Source: Takakia lepidozioides (Eukaryota > Streptophyta > Takakiopsida > Takakiales > Takakiaceae). Taken from it: a stretch of 64,000 bases of DNA. The position numbers were made by a program, and so were the translations under genes. This document shows, piece by piece, positions 10,295 through 28,210 of this stretch (positions are counted from its first letter, which is position 1; every line of letters begins with the position of its first letter). Location of the stretch: assembly GCA_030704615.1 (NCBI GenBank), contig CM060733.1, positions 16,060,001 to 16,124,000 of the forward strand. Direction: 5' to 3'. The notes under the pieces were generated by a model. That model saw only the letters and a list, made by a program, of their open reading frames with translations. It did no database searches and was not told where the DNA came from.

Positions 10295-13200
10295 TCACTG
10301 AACAGAAGCCTGAATGAGAGGTTGCATGAGACCTTGTAGTGTCTGCAGTGATTGCTGTAACTTGACTTCCGATGCAACCCTCTCTCTCAATACTGTGACC
10401 TGCCATCCATTCCCACCAACAAAAGATGGGTTGACGTTTAAGATTTTCACATTGAGCATAACAAATAACTGGTTGAAGTTGATAATTCCCTACTAGGCAG
10501 TGGCCTAGGCTTGGCAAAGTGTTGCCAGCTTGCTAGCAACTAAGTTGGACGCTCATGTATTCATCTATTACACGATAGGCAAAGTGTACATTGGAGGCCT
10601 GGCATTGTCACCACCACCACATGCTACCAGGAATACAGACCTTGGACAGAGAAAAAGCTGATAACATAGCTCCCTCAAATCATCACTTATACTGAAAGAT
10701 TTCAGTAAACATCTAACATCTAGAGTGGTTAAGGTTTGAAGAGAAAGAGAGCCAACCAGGTGTTGGATAGATGACGAAAGCCCAAACACACTCGCATACA
10801 TGTCAAGCACTTTGTGAGCAATAGGGACCAATAGCCTTGCCTGTTTTGGCATTATTACATACCTGTTCACCCCAAATTCATACAACGTTGAAATTATAGA
10901 AGTAAAAAGGCCTCTAAAGCCTTACTCAAGAATATTTAGCTCAACATTTGATGTGCTGAGCATTAACCAAGGGGTAACTCTTTGGCCCATAGTTTGCAAT
11001 TGAGGAGAAGTGGTTCACTGAATCCCTAGCACTGTCTGCGCAGACTTGCCACAAGTGTGTTCTCCAGACAGTTTGGATGAATAAGTAACAAGAGTTCAAG
11101 AAGCTTGAGTTTGTACAACGAGCTGCTTCAGTTACTACTAGATAACAGAGCAGTTTGTCCACCAAGTTGACTCATGACATGACAAGCATCGCTAATCTAC
11201 CTACATAAATCCATTTCACTATAGCCTATCTGCCATCATTCAGATGTGCTTGAGCCCAGCTTACTTGCAAAGGAAGGTAAGAACAGGTTCAAGAGAGGGA
11301 GCGTCACGGTTTGAAAGTGCAGAAACAAGACCACCACGAGCCACCAGCTCCTCCATCACTGCTACTACCACCTGCAACACTTTGTTCAAAAACAATTAAT
11401 CTCCTTGAGTATATCCTTCAACATATCTCCATCAGTGACTGTTATTTGCAGTTCCAAAAGTCAATGGCCACTTACAGCATTCCCGAGTTCCCTAACACTT
11501 GTGGCTATCAGCTGGAAATCTCTTTCAACAAAATCATTATCATACTTCCTTCATGCAAGACACAGTAGACCACTACTGAGCTTCAAGGTAGGGGGAAAGG
11601 TACCGTGGGATCTGCAGTTGCCAAAGCTGCTGTAAGTGCATCTCCGTACTGAAATTGCCGCAGAAACTTGTCATGGTCCCCCATATTAGCCTTGTTTGGT
11701 CGGGCCATATAGTAATCCCCTTCCTGTTCCTCCCATGAACCCACCAGCATCCCAAGTCATTGCAGAGATACGAAATGGTCATCAATATGCAAACCATCAG
11801 CACAACCTCTCCGAGCTGACTGGCGGCAGAGGGAGAGACAGACAGGAAAAGCAGATAGCATATCAGTATATTAAGAAGTTGCACAAGTTTCCATCCCCAA
11901 AAGGTAATTCTACAACTGACCCTTACTGTCTTCTAACAATCACTGCCAGTGACCTCTCATATGGCACTGGGTTTCGCCAACTCAAGGAGATAAACCAAGC
12001 AGGAATAGGACTCTTTGATGCAGTGGCTTGGCCCCTATGATGTGTCAGTCAACTACCAATATCTCTGTGAGGACAGTTTGTTTGTGTCAAGAAAAATATT
12101 TACCAAGAGAAGGAGAAGGATAGTTCTATATTAGAGTAACTTGCATCAGTAGACAAACACAGGGTACAGAGTTGAAGTGCCAGCATCAGACCGAAACAGA
12201 TTCAGCGCGACCACGCAAAAAGTAGCGGTAGTTGGCGGGGTGCAATTTTCGTGGTGTCCTTGTCCCTGTTGTAACCAGACTGGTCACTGCTTGTCCCACT
12301 GGTTCCACAGCCGTGGCCGGTTTCTTCCGCTGGCGGATGGAGAGAAGACCCATTGAGGTACCCACAGCCAATGTGGTGCATGGTGGTGACACAAGCATGC
12401 TCAAGATGGGGCCTGGATACTTGGCAGCATGTGTCACCTGGAACATATCGTACCCATTTCCAAATTACAATCTCTTTCAGGGTACTGCATATTCACACTG
12501 CAACTGCAACTGCTCAAAATTGCTTAAAAAGACCAAAGACAATGCTACAAACTGTGGTGACTGCATTTTGTAGGATGTGCTTCAGCTATGTGCATTAGCC
12601 AAAATTTTCTGACTTTTCAGAATAATTTGAGTTCAACTTTGGACTCTCTTGTCAAGCTTCATTTGTACAAAGAAATTCAGACGATCAATATTGACAAGAC
12701 TGGAATGCCTAACTTGAAAATCCTGGCATATACCAGTATCAAATTGACTATCCCACCGCCCTCCATTGCTAATGAAGACGGATGGTTGTCATCAACGTAA
12801 TCCGCACCTTGAATTGATTGAGTTCGAACACCTTAACATGGCCATCTAAAGAGGCTGTCAAGAGACGAGGGGCATCTTGGGCCATGGCAACCCCTGACTT
12901 GCTGGGAGAAGCCATGCATAGTGCAGTCACTGTCTTCTGGTGACTGCCCAACACTTGCAGCTGCTTGCCTCCTCCCACCACATCCCATATCTTCACCTCA
13001 TTCCCCCCTAGCTTCCCATGCCCCCAGGTCAATAACACTTGCACATTGCAATTGCAAGTACCAAAGCTTAGTAGTGCATGTCTAAATATCCTCACAGTTT
13101 GTGCATTTAAAAATAACGCCAAAAGTTGTCCGTGTACTTGAAGTTAAACTTTTGGTGGCAGAAGGTTGCATAAAACTGACTGCAGAAAATGTGAAGCCCC

Positions 13201-16200
13201 AGTGCCATTTTCCCAAAGTCAATGAAGCTACTGAAGGAAGCCTTTACCCAGACTAGCTATTCTGCTACCCTGCTTTCCTTTCTTATGGGGTCCAAACATC
13301 GCGTCAACAGCCAAAAGGCTATAACAAAGTGTACATACTACATTCCTTTGAGTACAAGATACAGATGCCACTGAAAATGTAGAACTATCAAACAGATTAG
13401 CTCTTTTAAGTGTTTATTCCCATGTGTTGGATGAGTGGCACTTTTTACGAAATTCACAGGAGAACTGAGGGAAGTGTCTGCCATAAGAGTGTACCCACCT
13501 GCAGTCGCCAGGAGGCCTCCAGAAGGAAAGAAAAGTACAGCCTCCAGCGGTTTTCCATGCTGCAAAGCTCCCAAGATAAAGGTATCATTCAGCTTTGCTA
13601 AACCATTACAGTTGCGTTGTTCACATGAAACATTTTCTTGTAAATAATCTACTCATAAGACTTTGTTTGCCATACCCTTGTGGGCCGTAGACCCTGGCCC
13701 CAGTTTGGACGAAAACATAGGGAAAACTACCATTGTGAGGGGCTGACTCTGGTAGTGTGACTGACCTGGGTAAAGAGAATTAGTTCGGGCTTTCCAGATA
13801 TCCTCTAGAAAACCCTTCACACAAGCAGCAATCTGCAGTGTATGAGTAGCCCAGAAGCTAGACCCCAACAGGGCCAGGGCTTTAGGCTCAGCCTCGAGAT
13901 TTTCAAAGTTGGTGGACAGAGGTGCAGGAACCATGTTCTTGATGTTCCTCAAGAGGGTCACTCTCTGGTGAGAATACCCCGGACATTGTACCAGAAAATG
14001 GATTTTGTCTTCAGGTTGTCCGCACATCCGGCAATTACAATCTCCTTTTCCTCTCTGCAACTGTTTATTGTTCAAAGGTAGGCTCCCCGCCCTCAGTTTA
14101 AACTTCAGTCTAGTGCCGAGGGTAGCCTCCCGTAATATCTCTGAGGTAGGCCCTTCAGATCATCTTTACCTTGCCCATCTCACAGACTGGAAACAAGTTC
14201 AGGCAAGTTTCATGCCTAACTTTTCATTGGACAGTCTTTGGGCATCAAACATGGCTTTGGATACAACCCCCTCCAGGTCAGCTTCATCCAGTAGGGCCAA
14301 TTCTTTTGGACTAATGTTCAGATGCTTTGAAATCTCTTCTATCCTTAACCGCCTGTTTCACAGGACGGATTGACTATTTTCTTGAAACCAGCACCCAACA
14401 CCATCTCTGTGAACTTCCAATTTGACTGTTCGAAAGGCATTTCTTCAAACTGAGAGAGCTGTTGGACACTTTGGAATGACAGAAATTCTTGCCACTCTCC
14501 ATCAATAAGTGTACTTAAGACCTACCAGACCTCAAAAATGTGTCAATACACCAACTGTAGTCGGACTAAAAAGCCTGGGGAGGAGAAAAAGACCTGCAAC
14601 TGTAAGACATTTTTGGAAGTCCGTAAGTCCCACAGGCGTACCGAGTGATCATACGATCCTGTAGCCCTGCACCAAACACAGCAGGTACCATCACTACCAG
14701 TCTTGCATTCTAACTGAGTAGATCCTGAATTAGGTGGCCTCACACAACTAGAGCAAAATTGACCTGGATGGCAGAAGCGAAAAGTGAGAGGGAGCATACT
14801 GTTGCACAATTGTATCTTAATTGTATAATATCAACATACCAAAGATCAGTGCTGGCAGGGCTGGCTGCACCGCAACGCACATAATCAGAGTGCCCCTCCA
14901 GCTTCACAACTGCCTCCTGCCATGTGAAATGTTGTCTCATGTTATGCCAAGTCATCCTCTTTCGGGCACATGAATTTACTCTGAATACAAACGGTTTGGT
15001 CTGACATGGAATACCTGAGATGCCACATCCCACCACCGAACCGTCCGATCGTCACCTCCTGACAACACGTGCAACTTGTCCTCTGGGGAGTATCGTACCC
15101 AGTGCACTGCCCTGCAAGATCCACCCCGCCCCAGCCTACCTGTCAGTACTACCTACAATAATCGGATATTTTAGGTTTGGTTCCAGCACTGGTGGCAGGA
15201 TTCAGAAGCTTCGACAAACATATCCTGATTCGCCAAGAATAAAGTGCATGAAGCACAGCCTACCAGCTCTGAAGGGAAGGAATGACTGAGGGATGTGGAC
15301 AAACCCTGAGTGGCCCTTGAGTTGACGAAGAATTGTGCGACTGCCAACATCAAACACCTAACCAACAATCCATAAGCCCTCCTTAATAAACCATTCCACA
15401 GGAAAACCCACCAGAACACCGACAGCAATATCTCAGCAGTGTACAACATGCATATGCAAAGAACAGGATAGAGTTCTGTGTTGCCCTCCCTTAAAATTCT
15501 AATCTTTCATGTCTTGTTGAGAGTAGCTTCCACTAGTTTCTTTGGAGACTTACTTGTATGATTCCTGTTTCGCCACCAGCTACAAGGAGCTGTCCATCTG
15601 GTCGAAAATTGCCTGAATATGCCTGAAATGGACATACAGCATAAACATATTTCAGAAGCTTTGGCCACTGGCTGACTCACTGATTCCTTCTCTGGGCTCA
15701 TCAAGTAGAGTATTCAGCTATTGACATATCTCATGTTGCCCACAGTTTCTCTTCCACACTCTCTTTTCTAGTGGAGCACAGGTAGAATGACCTACCACAT
15801 CGGAAAAACGTGCAATTGTCTTCTTCACTTCACAGGTAGCTCCATCATAAATTGTAACCTGAAACGTATCTATGTCCAAACAGATGTGAGCATAGGGTAC
15901 AAATGCCTCTGTCCACTGTAGAGTTATAGAAAGATGCTTTCCACGACAGAATACTAAATAAGTAGACAAATCTCCCGATGCATGGGCAGTGTAGAAGGTC
16001 CACATTACTGTGAAAAAAATCCAGTAATTTCCTTGAAGCTGCACCTGAGTACACTTTGAAGAGTACAAGATTTCAAGAGAGTTATTTGCTGCATCTTCAA
16101 GCAAACAATGGAAATATTTTGTCAAAATTTCGTTGTGAATGCCGGATAAGCTGAAACATTCTCCAGTTGAAGTGTATGTTATGCAGCCTTATCATCTCTC

Positions 16201-16577
16201 AATGTCCTCTATCCAATCATCACATAGTATTAAAGTCGATATAATTTTTCAAACTGGGATCTAGCAGCCGCCTCTTGGCAACGAAGACAGATAGGAGAAG
16301 TGGATTAGATATCAAAAGGAGGAAAATCTATTCCAAAGAGAAGATACCGCAGGACGCTTACTCGAGTGGAAGAGGTGACAGCGAAGTCATGTGGCGCAGC
16401 AGGACAGAAGTCGATTGAAGTTACCGCGGCAATCTGCTGTTGCGTCCCCTTGTTCTTAAAGGATTTCCAAAAATTGGAATCAACTGATAGTGCATTTTTA
16501 GAAGCCGGGTAAGCCCTCGGTCGCACAGGCACGTAGTTTGCCACAATTCCTTTATTCGTTTCCATGCCTGGCCCCAA
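10295..16577 (-). CDS. UTP15: U3 snoRNA-associated protein 15 (UTP15), WD40 protein, 14 exons, 519 aa
   Basis: Fourteen exons on the minus strand join in frame: 16577-16362, 15858-15796, 15622-15554, 15357-15305, 15111-15015, 14916-14840, 14666-14594, 13559-13499, 13007-12808, 12437-12192, 11690-11604, 11371-11265, 10862-10757 and 10399-10295. They give 519 aa, nearly the animal UTP15 length. Diagnostic blocks are GHSDYVRCGAASP, TGSYDHSVRLWDLRTSKNV, HGKPLEAVLFFPSGGLLAT, LLTASLDGHVKVFELNQFKV and ILSMLVSPPCTTLAVGTSMG. The last five exons form the helical UTP15 C-terminal domain (HDKFLRQFQYGDALTAAL, MEELVARGGLVSALSNRD). UTP15 is a t-UTP/UtpA subunit of the small-subunit processome that acts on pre-rRNA in the nucleolus. 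A LINE fragment sits in the intron between exons 7 and 8. The most 3' exon joins are the least certain. Confidence 0.9.
13640..14375 (-). mobile_element. LINE fragment in a UTP15 intron
   Basis: It lies within the intron between UTP15 exons 7 and 8, in the same orientation as the gene. The reading frame contains TLGTRLKFKLRAGSLPL, then CRMCGQPEDKIHFLVQCPGY, the Cys/His region of a LINE reverse transcriptase, then a C-terminal tail with FLEDIWKARTNSLYPGQ. Stops and frame changes show it is dead. It belongs to the same family as 8900-9262 and 43640-44110. Confidence 0.7.
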
Positions 16578-21294
<4,717 letters not shown>

Positions 21295-22631
21295 TATGAA
21301 TTAAGTATTCATTCTCCATTTCTATATGAATTCTCTCCTTTTCCAGGTGATGATACTTGTATGATAGAGTATGTATGTTAGATGGATGGAGAAAAGTTAT
21401 AGCCTCACAACTCACCGAAAATGTGTTCTTGTCTTTCTAAAATCTAGTAACTGAAAATGTGTGGACGTGAACACATTTCAGAAAATTCTGGATAAGGTAC
21501 AAGATAGGTAGATTTGCAATCAAACACGACCTACTTTGATTGGTTACTTGAATACCTCAACTGGAGATGTTGGATATGTATGTCAGGTTCTTAGGAGATT
21601 GGAGAGGTTTTTAATTCAGGTGAATGGTGGTGAACTTTATCACTTGGCCCCTTCAACAAGTACCCCTGGTTGAAGGCATGTGTAATATCAAACAGTGGTT
21701 TTGCTCAATTTGGTCAAATGGAAACATGGAAGATTGCGTCTCACAACATTGCACCTGTTGGCTTTGAGAGTGAACACCTTTGGCAGGTACACAGAGTATG
21801 AGGTCTGAAGCACGGCCTCCTGGTTGGTTTTGAGGGTAAACACTCTTATCATTTTTGCGTGGCAGGTGATTTGGAGCATGGGTGTATATAGGCTTCCGTG
21901 AATCTTTGAATGTGTAGGGTGCTTGGTCTCATTGCTGTAATTACTGAAAGGCTTTGAAGTGGAGGTCAAAAAGTCCTGGCCTGAGTACTTTCCAGGATTT
22001 GAGATGTCTGTCCCCACAGGGTAGGAGTTGAACAGCTCAGAGGAAAAGTTGAGGTCGACGATTCTCTGTCGTAAAGGACCCGGCCATATTTCCTAGTGTA
22101 TAAATATGTTCCTTATTTACCTGAATGCCCCGCCCGTGCGTGCGGAGGTAGTGCGTGCGGAGGTAATATGGTGCGGTATATTGCACAGTGCACATTATAC
22201 CCGGTATAATGCACTGCTGCGCGCCTGTTTCTTTCCGCAGAGGAGGGACCTCCACTCAGGGCCCTCCTCTATACAGGATTTTAGAAATCTAGCTGGAGTC
22301 CATAAATATCAGAGTACAATTCCGTTATTTGCAGTCCCGGGGAAAATATGTGGAATGTGTCGAATTCTTGGTTGCAAAGTCCCCACTTTAAGAATGAAAA
22401 GTTTGTAAGATTTTTATGTAATACTTTGATGATGTCCTACAAGACAAGGCCAACATTTGAACCTGCACAGTAGTCTCATAAGAGTTGTTATCGAATTGGA
22501 TATACACTGGTGTGGATGTGAATGGACTCTGTCAAGCCTAAAGCTAGCCCATCCCGTCATAGAAATATAATATATGATGCCTCCCCAAGAGTGATGGTGT
22601 CTCTTCACCCCCAAGGTGGACACCAATTGGT

Positions 22632-22685
22632 GGGTTGAACCCACAACCACTTCCGAGGTGGTATGTGGCCATTACCTCTACGCTA
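22632..22685 (-). repeat. tRNA-derived SINE-like sequence (A and B boxes)
   Basis: Minus strand: A-box TAGCGTAGAGG at 22685-22675 and B-box GGGTTCAACCC at 22642-22632, separated by about 32 nt, which is normal tRNA-like spacing. No tRNA cloverleaf follows, so it is a SINE head and not a tRNA gene. The element probably extends leftward for 100-200 bp, but the end was not defined. Confidence 0.5.
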
Positions 22686-23099
22686 CAACTTGGTTGTCCC
22701 CTAAGACCATCCTCCGCCGGTGGCTTTGTATGTGGGTACATCAAGTGCCTTTTTATTGAGGCATGTGCAGAGCGCTCAAGAAGATGGGGTGCCTGAAGCT
22801 GGATTGGTCCCCACCAGCTGCACGGCAAACCTCACGCCACCCTCCTACTGAACCTCTCGCTCGCCAGCGTCTCACGTGTGGGATGATCGCCTGACTCCAG
22901 ATGCGCGCTGGACTCGTCTGGACTTACGTGACACATAACGGGCCGGAAGGACACGGCAAGGTCCGGAGTCCGGTTCCAATTTGGAGCGCACGCATTGTAC
23001 CGTGTGCACCGGTGGGGCATGGTTTTTGTGTCTTATCTCTCTGACACGGAACTTTGCCGCTTCCGTGGCTGATAGCATGCCCCGGTGGTGGGGATGCTC

Positions 23100-23447
23100 T
23101 AAGAGCATCTCCACGGGGGTACACCAAACAACACTGCAACGGTAATCGGCCTCCAACACTCCCCTCCCCTAGCAGCAACCCAAGCGAACTACCCTGCACA
23201 TGTCTTTTTTGGCTGACATGTCTTTTTTGGCTGACGTGCCTTGCTCCAAAGGGACCACCTGGACAGACGCCGCCTTATCCTCACGCCATAAATGTAGGCA
23301 GACGTGTTTTTTAGTCGCTCGAGCAGGTACCGGCAGGGCCTAGACGGCTTGTATCCTACACGAAAGGGCCCCGCGGGTGTGGATACCAGGGCTGGGTTCC
23401 TTTGCCGTTGCCGGGGCATTTAGGGACCCCTGGTGGAGATGCTCTTA
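23100..23447. mobile_element. MITE-like element with 15-bp perfect TIRs
   Basis: TAAGAGCATCTCCAC at 23100-23114 is perfectly inverted at 23433-23447, enclosing a 348-bp element with no coding potential. If the terminal TA pair is counted as a target duplication it fits a Tc1/mariner-type insertion; PIF/Harbinger is possible too. Immediately left, GGGGATGCTCT makes a near-perfect palindrome with the left TIR, as if another end abuts it. Inside, ACATGTCTTTTTTGGCTG is tandemly repeated (about 23197-23235). Confidence 0.55.
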
Positions 23448-24046
23448 TGATAAGTGAGGAGGTTACTAAGAAAAAACAGTTCAATTCAACATGGATGTCT
23501 CAGCAACATACACTCTCATCAGGTACTCAGGGCACTGGATGATCTTTGTCTGTCTCATCAACCACCTGAATTAGAGTGTAGCTGGCAGACATACCCTTAT
23601 AGCTACTCCACTCTTTGGCCCATACAAAACATTATGAGAATTTGTTATTCCAGTGTTGTGGGGGTATATGATATGCCTGGCAAGGTAGATGGCATGATGT
23701 GATGGATGTATGATAAACCATGCTCATGTAAGCAAAAAAGAATGTTCTATACATTCTAAGAATATAATTATACACTAACTTTGTTGTACATTTCGCTAAA
23801 CCAGCTGAGACCTAATAGTAACACAGTTGTTACCAGAATAAAACAGACACGTTTAGCCAAGGCTGTAGTCGTTCCGGTCAATTTGACCCATAAGTTAGGT
23901 CTGCTTCAGCAATGAGTTCACATTTTTATTTTATTTTTAATCTTGCGCCGATGGCAAATCACCAAGACTTTTTCCTTGAAAATCCATATGGGAAAACATG
24001 TCATGGAATTCTCTTCCAAGACACACTAACTTTACCATTTTTCATG

Positions 24047-24123
24047 GCCTCTCATTTTACAATATTTGCGACCTTATGGTGCACGCGCGCGAGCTAACCG
24101 GTGGGCCCCTCGCACGAACGCCC
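24047..24123 (+). repeat. MULE left terminal inverted repeat
   Basis: The first 24 bp match the right end exactly. After that there are about eight differences and a 2-bp length change up to GAACGCCC. The inner half is GC-rich with GGTGGGCCCC. The flanking target duplication is TTTTTCATG at 24038-24046. Confidence 0.85.
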
Positions 24124-25199
24124 CCCAACCTCCGCCCACCGTTGCGCGCGGTTGCCCAGCCGCGGCTGCAGCGGCTGCAGCAGCTGCGGCCCACCTGCCG
24201 CGCCTACGGCAGCCCCGCCTGCACTCCGCCACGCCCCCAGTCCGCTGCCCATGAGTCCGCTTCCCCTTAGTCCGCCAGACCGCCAGTCTGTCGGCCAGTA
24301 CGCAGACTGGCCAGTCCGCCCAACAATCCGTTGTGCCCGTCTTCTGCCCCCCAGTCTGCCAGTCTACTAGTCCGTGTCGGCCGAAGGATGTGGACCGTCC
24401 ATTCTGAGAAACCCATCCATGCCATCCATGTTTAGGGCATGGGAAATCGCAACATCCTGCCACTTGTTGTCCCGTTTTTGCGGTTCTTTGTTGTCCAATG
24501 TTGCGGAGCTGACTTTGCACGCAAGCGGCTATTCTTCTTGTTTAGGGCGATGTTAATGACGATGAAGGATGTGCCTGAACATGACAGGGCTGGCGGGGCT
24601 CTACAGCCACCATCGTGCATATCCTTCCACTATTTACGCCTTCGTTTTGTGTTGACGTGGTTTTTTTGGAAGACGATATGTGGAAAAAATGCATGCGTTT
24701 ACGGTTTGTGGTGTATGGACGGGACGTTGTCCGAGTCTGAGCTCCTTCGTACTGCACAGAAAACCATTGGTAACACAATAGCGGAAATTGCGGAAGTATA
24801 TGCACGTCGGGGCGTGTATACATTGTAGAATTTATATCCACCGATAAGACTATTGAGGGGAGGACGTCTCTTCCACCACATGTCTGGCAACTGCGGAGAG
24901 TGTGAACGGAACAGGATCCAGTCCGAAGGTCCTCAAACATCCAGATGCACCTCCTGAATCATCATATCTCAACCACTACCGTCTCCTTGCAAATTGGACA
25001 ATGGGGAAAAAGACGTAGCCTGAGAGATGTGGATTCACGTTGCTTGTGGATGTTTGAGGTCATTACGACTGCAAATGCGAGTGGATCAACAGGCTTTTCG
25101 ACTGCATCTTTGTCAATATTTTCTCTAAGCAGTTTGTTGTGCCATGAGTATGGGCATATGTTAGTCTGGTGGACGTATGAAATGCAACCACGGCATAAA

Positions 25200-26400
25200 C
25201 GCTAAGCCAAGCGTGGGTCTGATGGGATATTAGTCTGGTCTGCTGGATTGTTGGTCTCTTGGGATATCAGTCTGTTGTGGCGCGAGTCTATTGTTCAGCG
25301 GACTACTGGGCCGTCACTGCCTGCCGAATTCCGCTTATCCCCAAAGTATCTTCTCTCGTCAGTATGTTGAACCGTCGGTCAGCTGGAAGTCCGTCTTTTG
25401 GGATATGAGTCCGTTGCACTACTACTTTACCAATTGTACCGTGAGTCTGTTCGCAGTGAGCCCGTTCGCAACAGTTCAATTTTCTTCTGACCTCTGGACC
25501 ACCCTTCTATTTATCCACATTGTCGTGAGTCTGCTGAGCCGTCGGTCTGGTGGTCTGTCGGTCTCTTCTGATATCAATCAGCTAGACTGTCACGAAACCA
25601 GTCTGTTGTAGCGCAAGTCTATTTGCGTTGGGTCTGTTGAGCCATCATTGTGATCACGTGTAAGTCTATTGGACCTATTAATGCAACGACGGCGGGAAGG
25701 GGCGCCACTGATCTCACGCCACCTCCTTACTCGGACAGAAAGTGTGGTTTAGGGTTCAGCCTCTATTCTCGTATGCATGTTCACTCGGCCGCCTAGGGGA
25801 CAGTCTGTCTTTTGGGATATTAGTCTGTTAGAAATCAGTCTGTTGTCGCGCAAATTAGTCTGCGTTCGCCAGTCTGTTGAACCTTCCGTCTGCTGGACTG
25901 TACGTGCAGTGGCATATGAGTCTGTTGTCGCGCAAGTTTGTTTGCAGTGGGTCTGTTCGGCCGTTTTATCATTAGATGTAAATCTGTTGGACATAATAAA
26001 TGCAGCGACGGCGGCAAGGAGGCCCAGTCATGTCGCGCCATGTCCTCAGTCTCCGTACCAAACTCCTGGCCTCCGTCTCTGGTCAGTCTCGCCTCAGTCT
26101 CTTCGTTAGTCTGCTTAACCTCAGTCTTCAGTCTATCCTTGCAGTGACATATGAGTCTATTGTCGCGCAAGTTTGTTTGTAGTGGGTTTGTTCGGCCGTC
26201 TTTGTCATCAGGTGTAAGTTTGTTGGACTTATTGAATGCGACGACGGCGTCAAGGAGTCCTACTCATCCCGTCTGCTGGACTGTCCGTGCAGTGGCATAT
26301 AAGTCTGTCTGTTGCAGTGGCTTACTGTCAGCACGTGTGAGGGGTCTGGAACTGTTCAATGCAATGGTGGCAAAAAAAGGGCGTCAGTCAAATATCGCCA
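25200..26400 (+). repeat. AGTCTGTTG-type word repeats in the left half of the MULE
   Basis: The word AGTCTGTTG and close variants (AGTCTGCTG, GGTCTGTTG, AGTCTATTG) recur dozens of times at irregular spacing, with larger repeated blocks such as GTCGCGCAAGTTTGTTTG near 25928 and 26161. It looks like a decayed higher-order repeat and not coding sequence. Confidence 0.7.
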
Positions 26401-26748
26401 CGTCACTCCGCGGCATGCAGCGGCATGCAAGGGCATACCTGTTCTCCTCTTTCCACTGGACTTCTTTTTGCACTGTTTTGTTTTAGGCCCGTCCACCTCC
26501 CATTTATGCGAGCCCGCTTTCATTTGCACATGTTAGCTTTTCCAGGCGCGGAGAATCGCGTGAGCAGTGAATCGTCGCAACAACCGTCGCCTCCACAACA
26601 CGCCGTCTGCCTAGTGAGTTTTCCACTTTGTGCTTTGGTTTCTTTCCATTCTCTTTTCCGGTCTACTCTGCTTTCTTATTCTTAATCACTCCATATCGTA
26701 GTCTGTCGTGTCATTGTCACTGCATCCTTTGTCTGATTCTGTAGCCAT

Positions 26749-27289
26749 GGAAGATGCTTATGAAAAGGGTGGAGCGGACTGGTTGCATTTCGTGCACAAG
26801 TCCAGGCTGAAGGAGCGAAGGTACTCGTACTCACCTGAGGAGTATGATGCGAAAATAGTCGAAGCATTCTTAGACCTCTGCGCAATCAAGTCTGAAGACT
26901 CGAACTGGCAGAAAGATAAGCTCCACTGTCCTTTTTGTAAGGAAATTATCAAGAACAAAGTGCAGCTAAACCGCCATTGTGTTGACACAGGTTGCAAAAA
27001 CAAGCGCCACATCCCACCTAGCTTCAAACCGTGGCCAGTACAAAGTTCAACATGAGGGTGGTTCATGCGGCCACCGCTAGACTCTGAGGCGCAAACCCAA
27101 AGGCCCGCACTTTGGCGGAAGTGCGCGCACGGTATGGGGTGGGTTCTATTGTTTCAATGCAAGATGTGCAGGACTTGACATCGCCTGTGGCTCCCAGAAA
27201 AAAGAAACTTAGTGATGGGGCCCAGAAGAAGGAAAGAGAAAAGGCTGCAAGGTCTGCTCGGGAGGCCAGGGCAAAATCTCAACATTAGA
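26749..27289 (+). pseudogene. Unrecognised MULE-borne gene, exon-like part 1 with Cys/His motif
   Basis: An ORF starting at ATG 26749 encodes an acidic/basic N-terminus (KRRYSYSPEEYDAK-like) followed by C-P-F-C-x12-H-x5-C (around HCPFCKEIIKNKVQLNRHC), a possible zinc-binding motif, and stops at 27054. In another frame a basic lysine/alanine-rich tail continues to a stop at 27289 (VAPRKKKLSDGAQKKERE). I do not know the family. The CACTA insertion lies 120 bp downstream. It may be a captured host gene or an element gene; a frameshift or an intron would be needed to join the parts. Confidence 0.4.
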
Positions 27290-27409
27290 CTCGCCCCAAG
27301 ATAGTCGGGAAGTCTCACGGGCTATGCCAAGGAAACGGTCTACGCAGCAGACCCAGACCATAAGTAGTTCAAGAGAGTTAGTCTGCTGAGCCCTCTGCAG
27401 ACATCATCC

Positions 27410-28210
27410 CACTAGAAGAAAAACGCGGAATAACCACTGGCCCCCTTAACCGCTCTTGTCTTTTATCACTCTATAAATCACTCCAAGTAATGGTAACCAC
27501 TGGTTAGTGGTTAATTCCGATAAAATGCCACGGTGGCATCATATGGAGTGGTTGGAAGTGGTTTCAACCACTGAGTAATCCACGTGTAATATTTAATTTT
27601 ATATTTATTATTCGATATTTGGTCAAATATTTATATTAATAATGATAATATCCGACATGGACGGGTACAATGATAAATTATGAGTGGTTAAAGACACCTC
27701 AGTGATGGGAAGTGGTTGAAACCACTTTCTACTCCACGTGTAATAATTTTTTTTTTTAGATTTTTATCATTTCAAAATATATTATTCCACGTGGACGAGG
27801 ATAGTATGCATAGATCTGGAGTGGTTAAAGACCCCCCAGTGATTGGTACCACTTGCACAGTGGTGGAATGTGAGTGGTTAAGACCCTTTTGTAACTGGAA
27901 CCACTCTTGTGATGGGGGTGATTGAAACCACTTGCTACTCCACGTGTAATAATTCAATTTTTATTTAAGATTTATCATTTCAAAATATATTTTAATTATG
28001 AACTATATTATTCCACGTGGACGGGGACAATATACATAGATCTGGAGTGATTAAAGGCCCCCATTGATGGGTACCACTTTGAGAGTGGTGTAGAGTGAGT
28101 GGTTACAGACCATTTAGTAACTGGAACCACTCGACCAGTGGTTACGCATGAGTGATTATATACACACCAGTGATTGGTATTACTTCTGTGGTGATACATG
28201 AAAAAATTTA
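27410..28210 (+). repeat. CACTA left subterminal repeats
   Basis: AGTGGTT and AACCACT words recur about every 20-40 bp. A larger unit containing CCACGTGTAATA, an AT-rich stretch and CCACGTGGACG is repeated about three times (starts near 27580, 27735 and 27942). Such arrays bind the element's TNPA-like protein in characterised CACTA elements. Confidence 0.75.

Larger units (their letters stand above)
21295..24046. other. Intergenic region with small repeats
   Basis: No gene is recognised. It contains a palindrome near 22193-22211 (CATTATACC-C-GGTATAATG) with GTGCGTGCGGAGGTA twice just before it, a SINE-like sequence at 22632-22685 and a MITE-like element at 23100-23447. Confidence 0.5.

Noticed and set aside
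12232-12598. Plus-strand ORFs of 81-113 codons
   Set aside because: They are antisense to a conserved UTP15 exon (12437-12192) and show no family features.
24101-24520. Ala/Pro-rich ORFs on both strands
   Set aside because: They come from the GC-rich inner part of the MULE terminal repeat and have no counterpart in known proteins.
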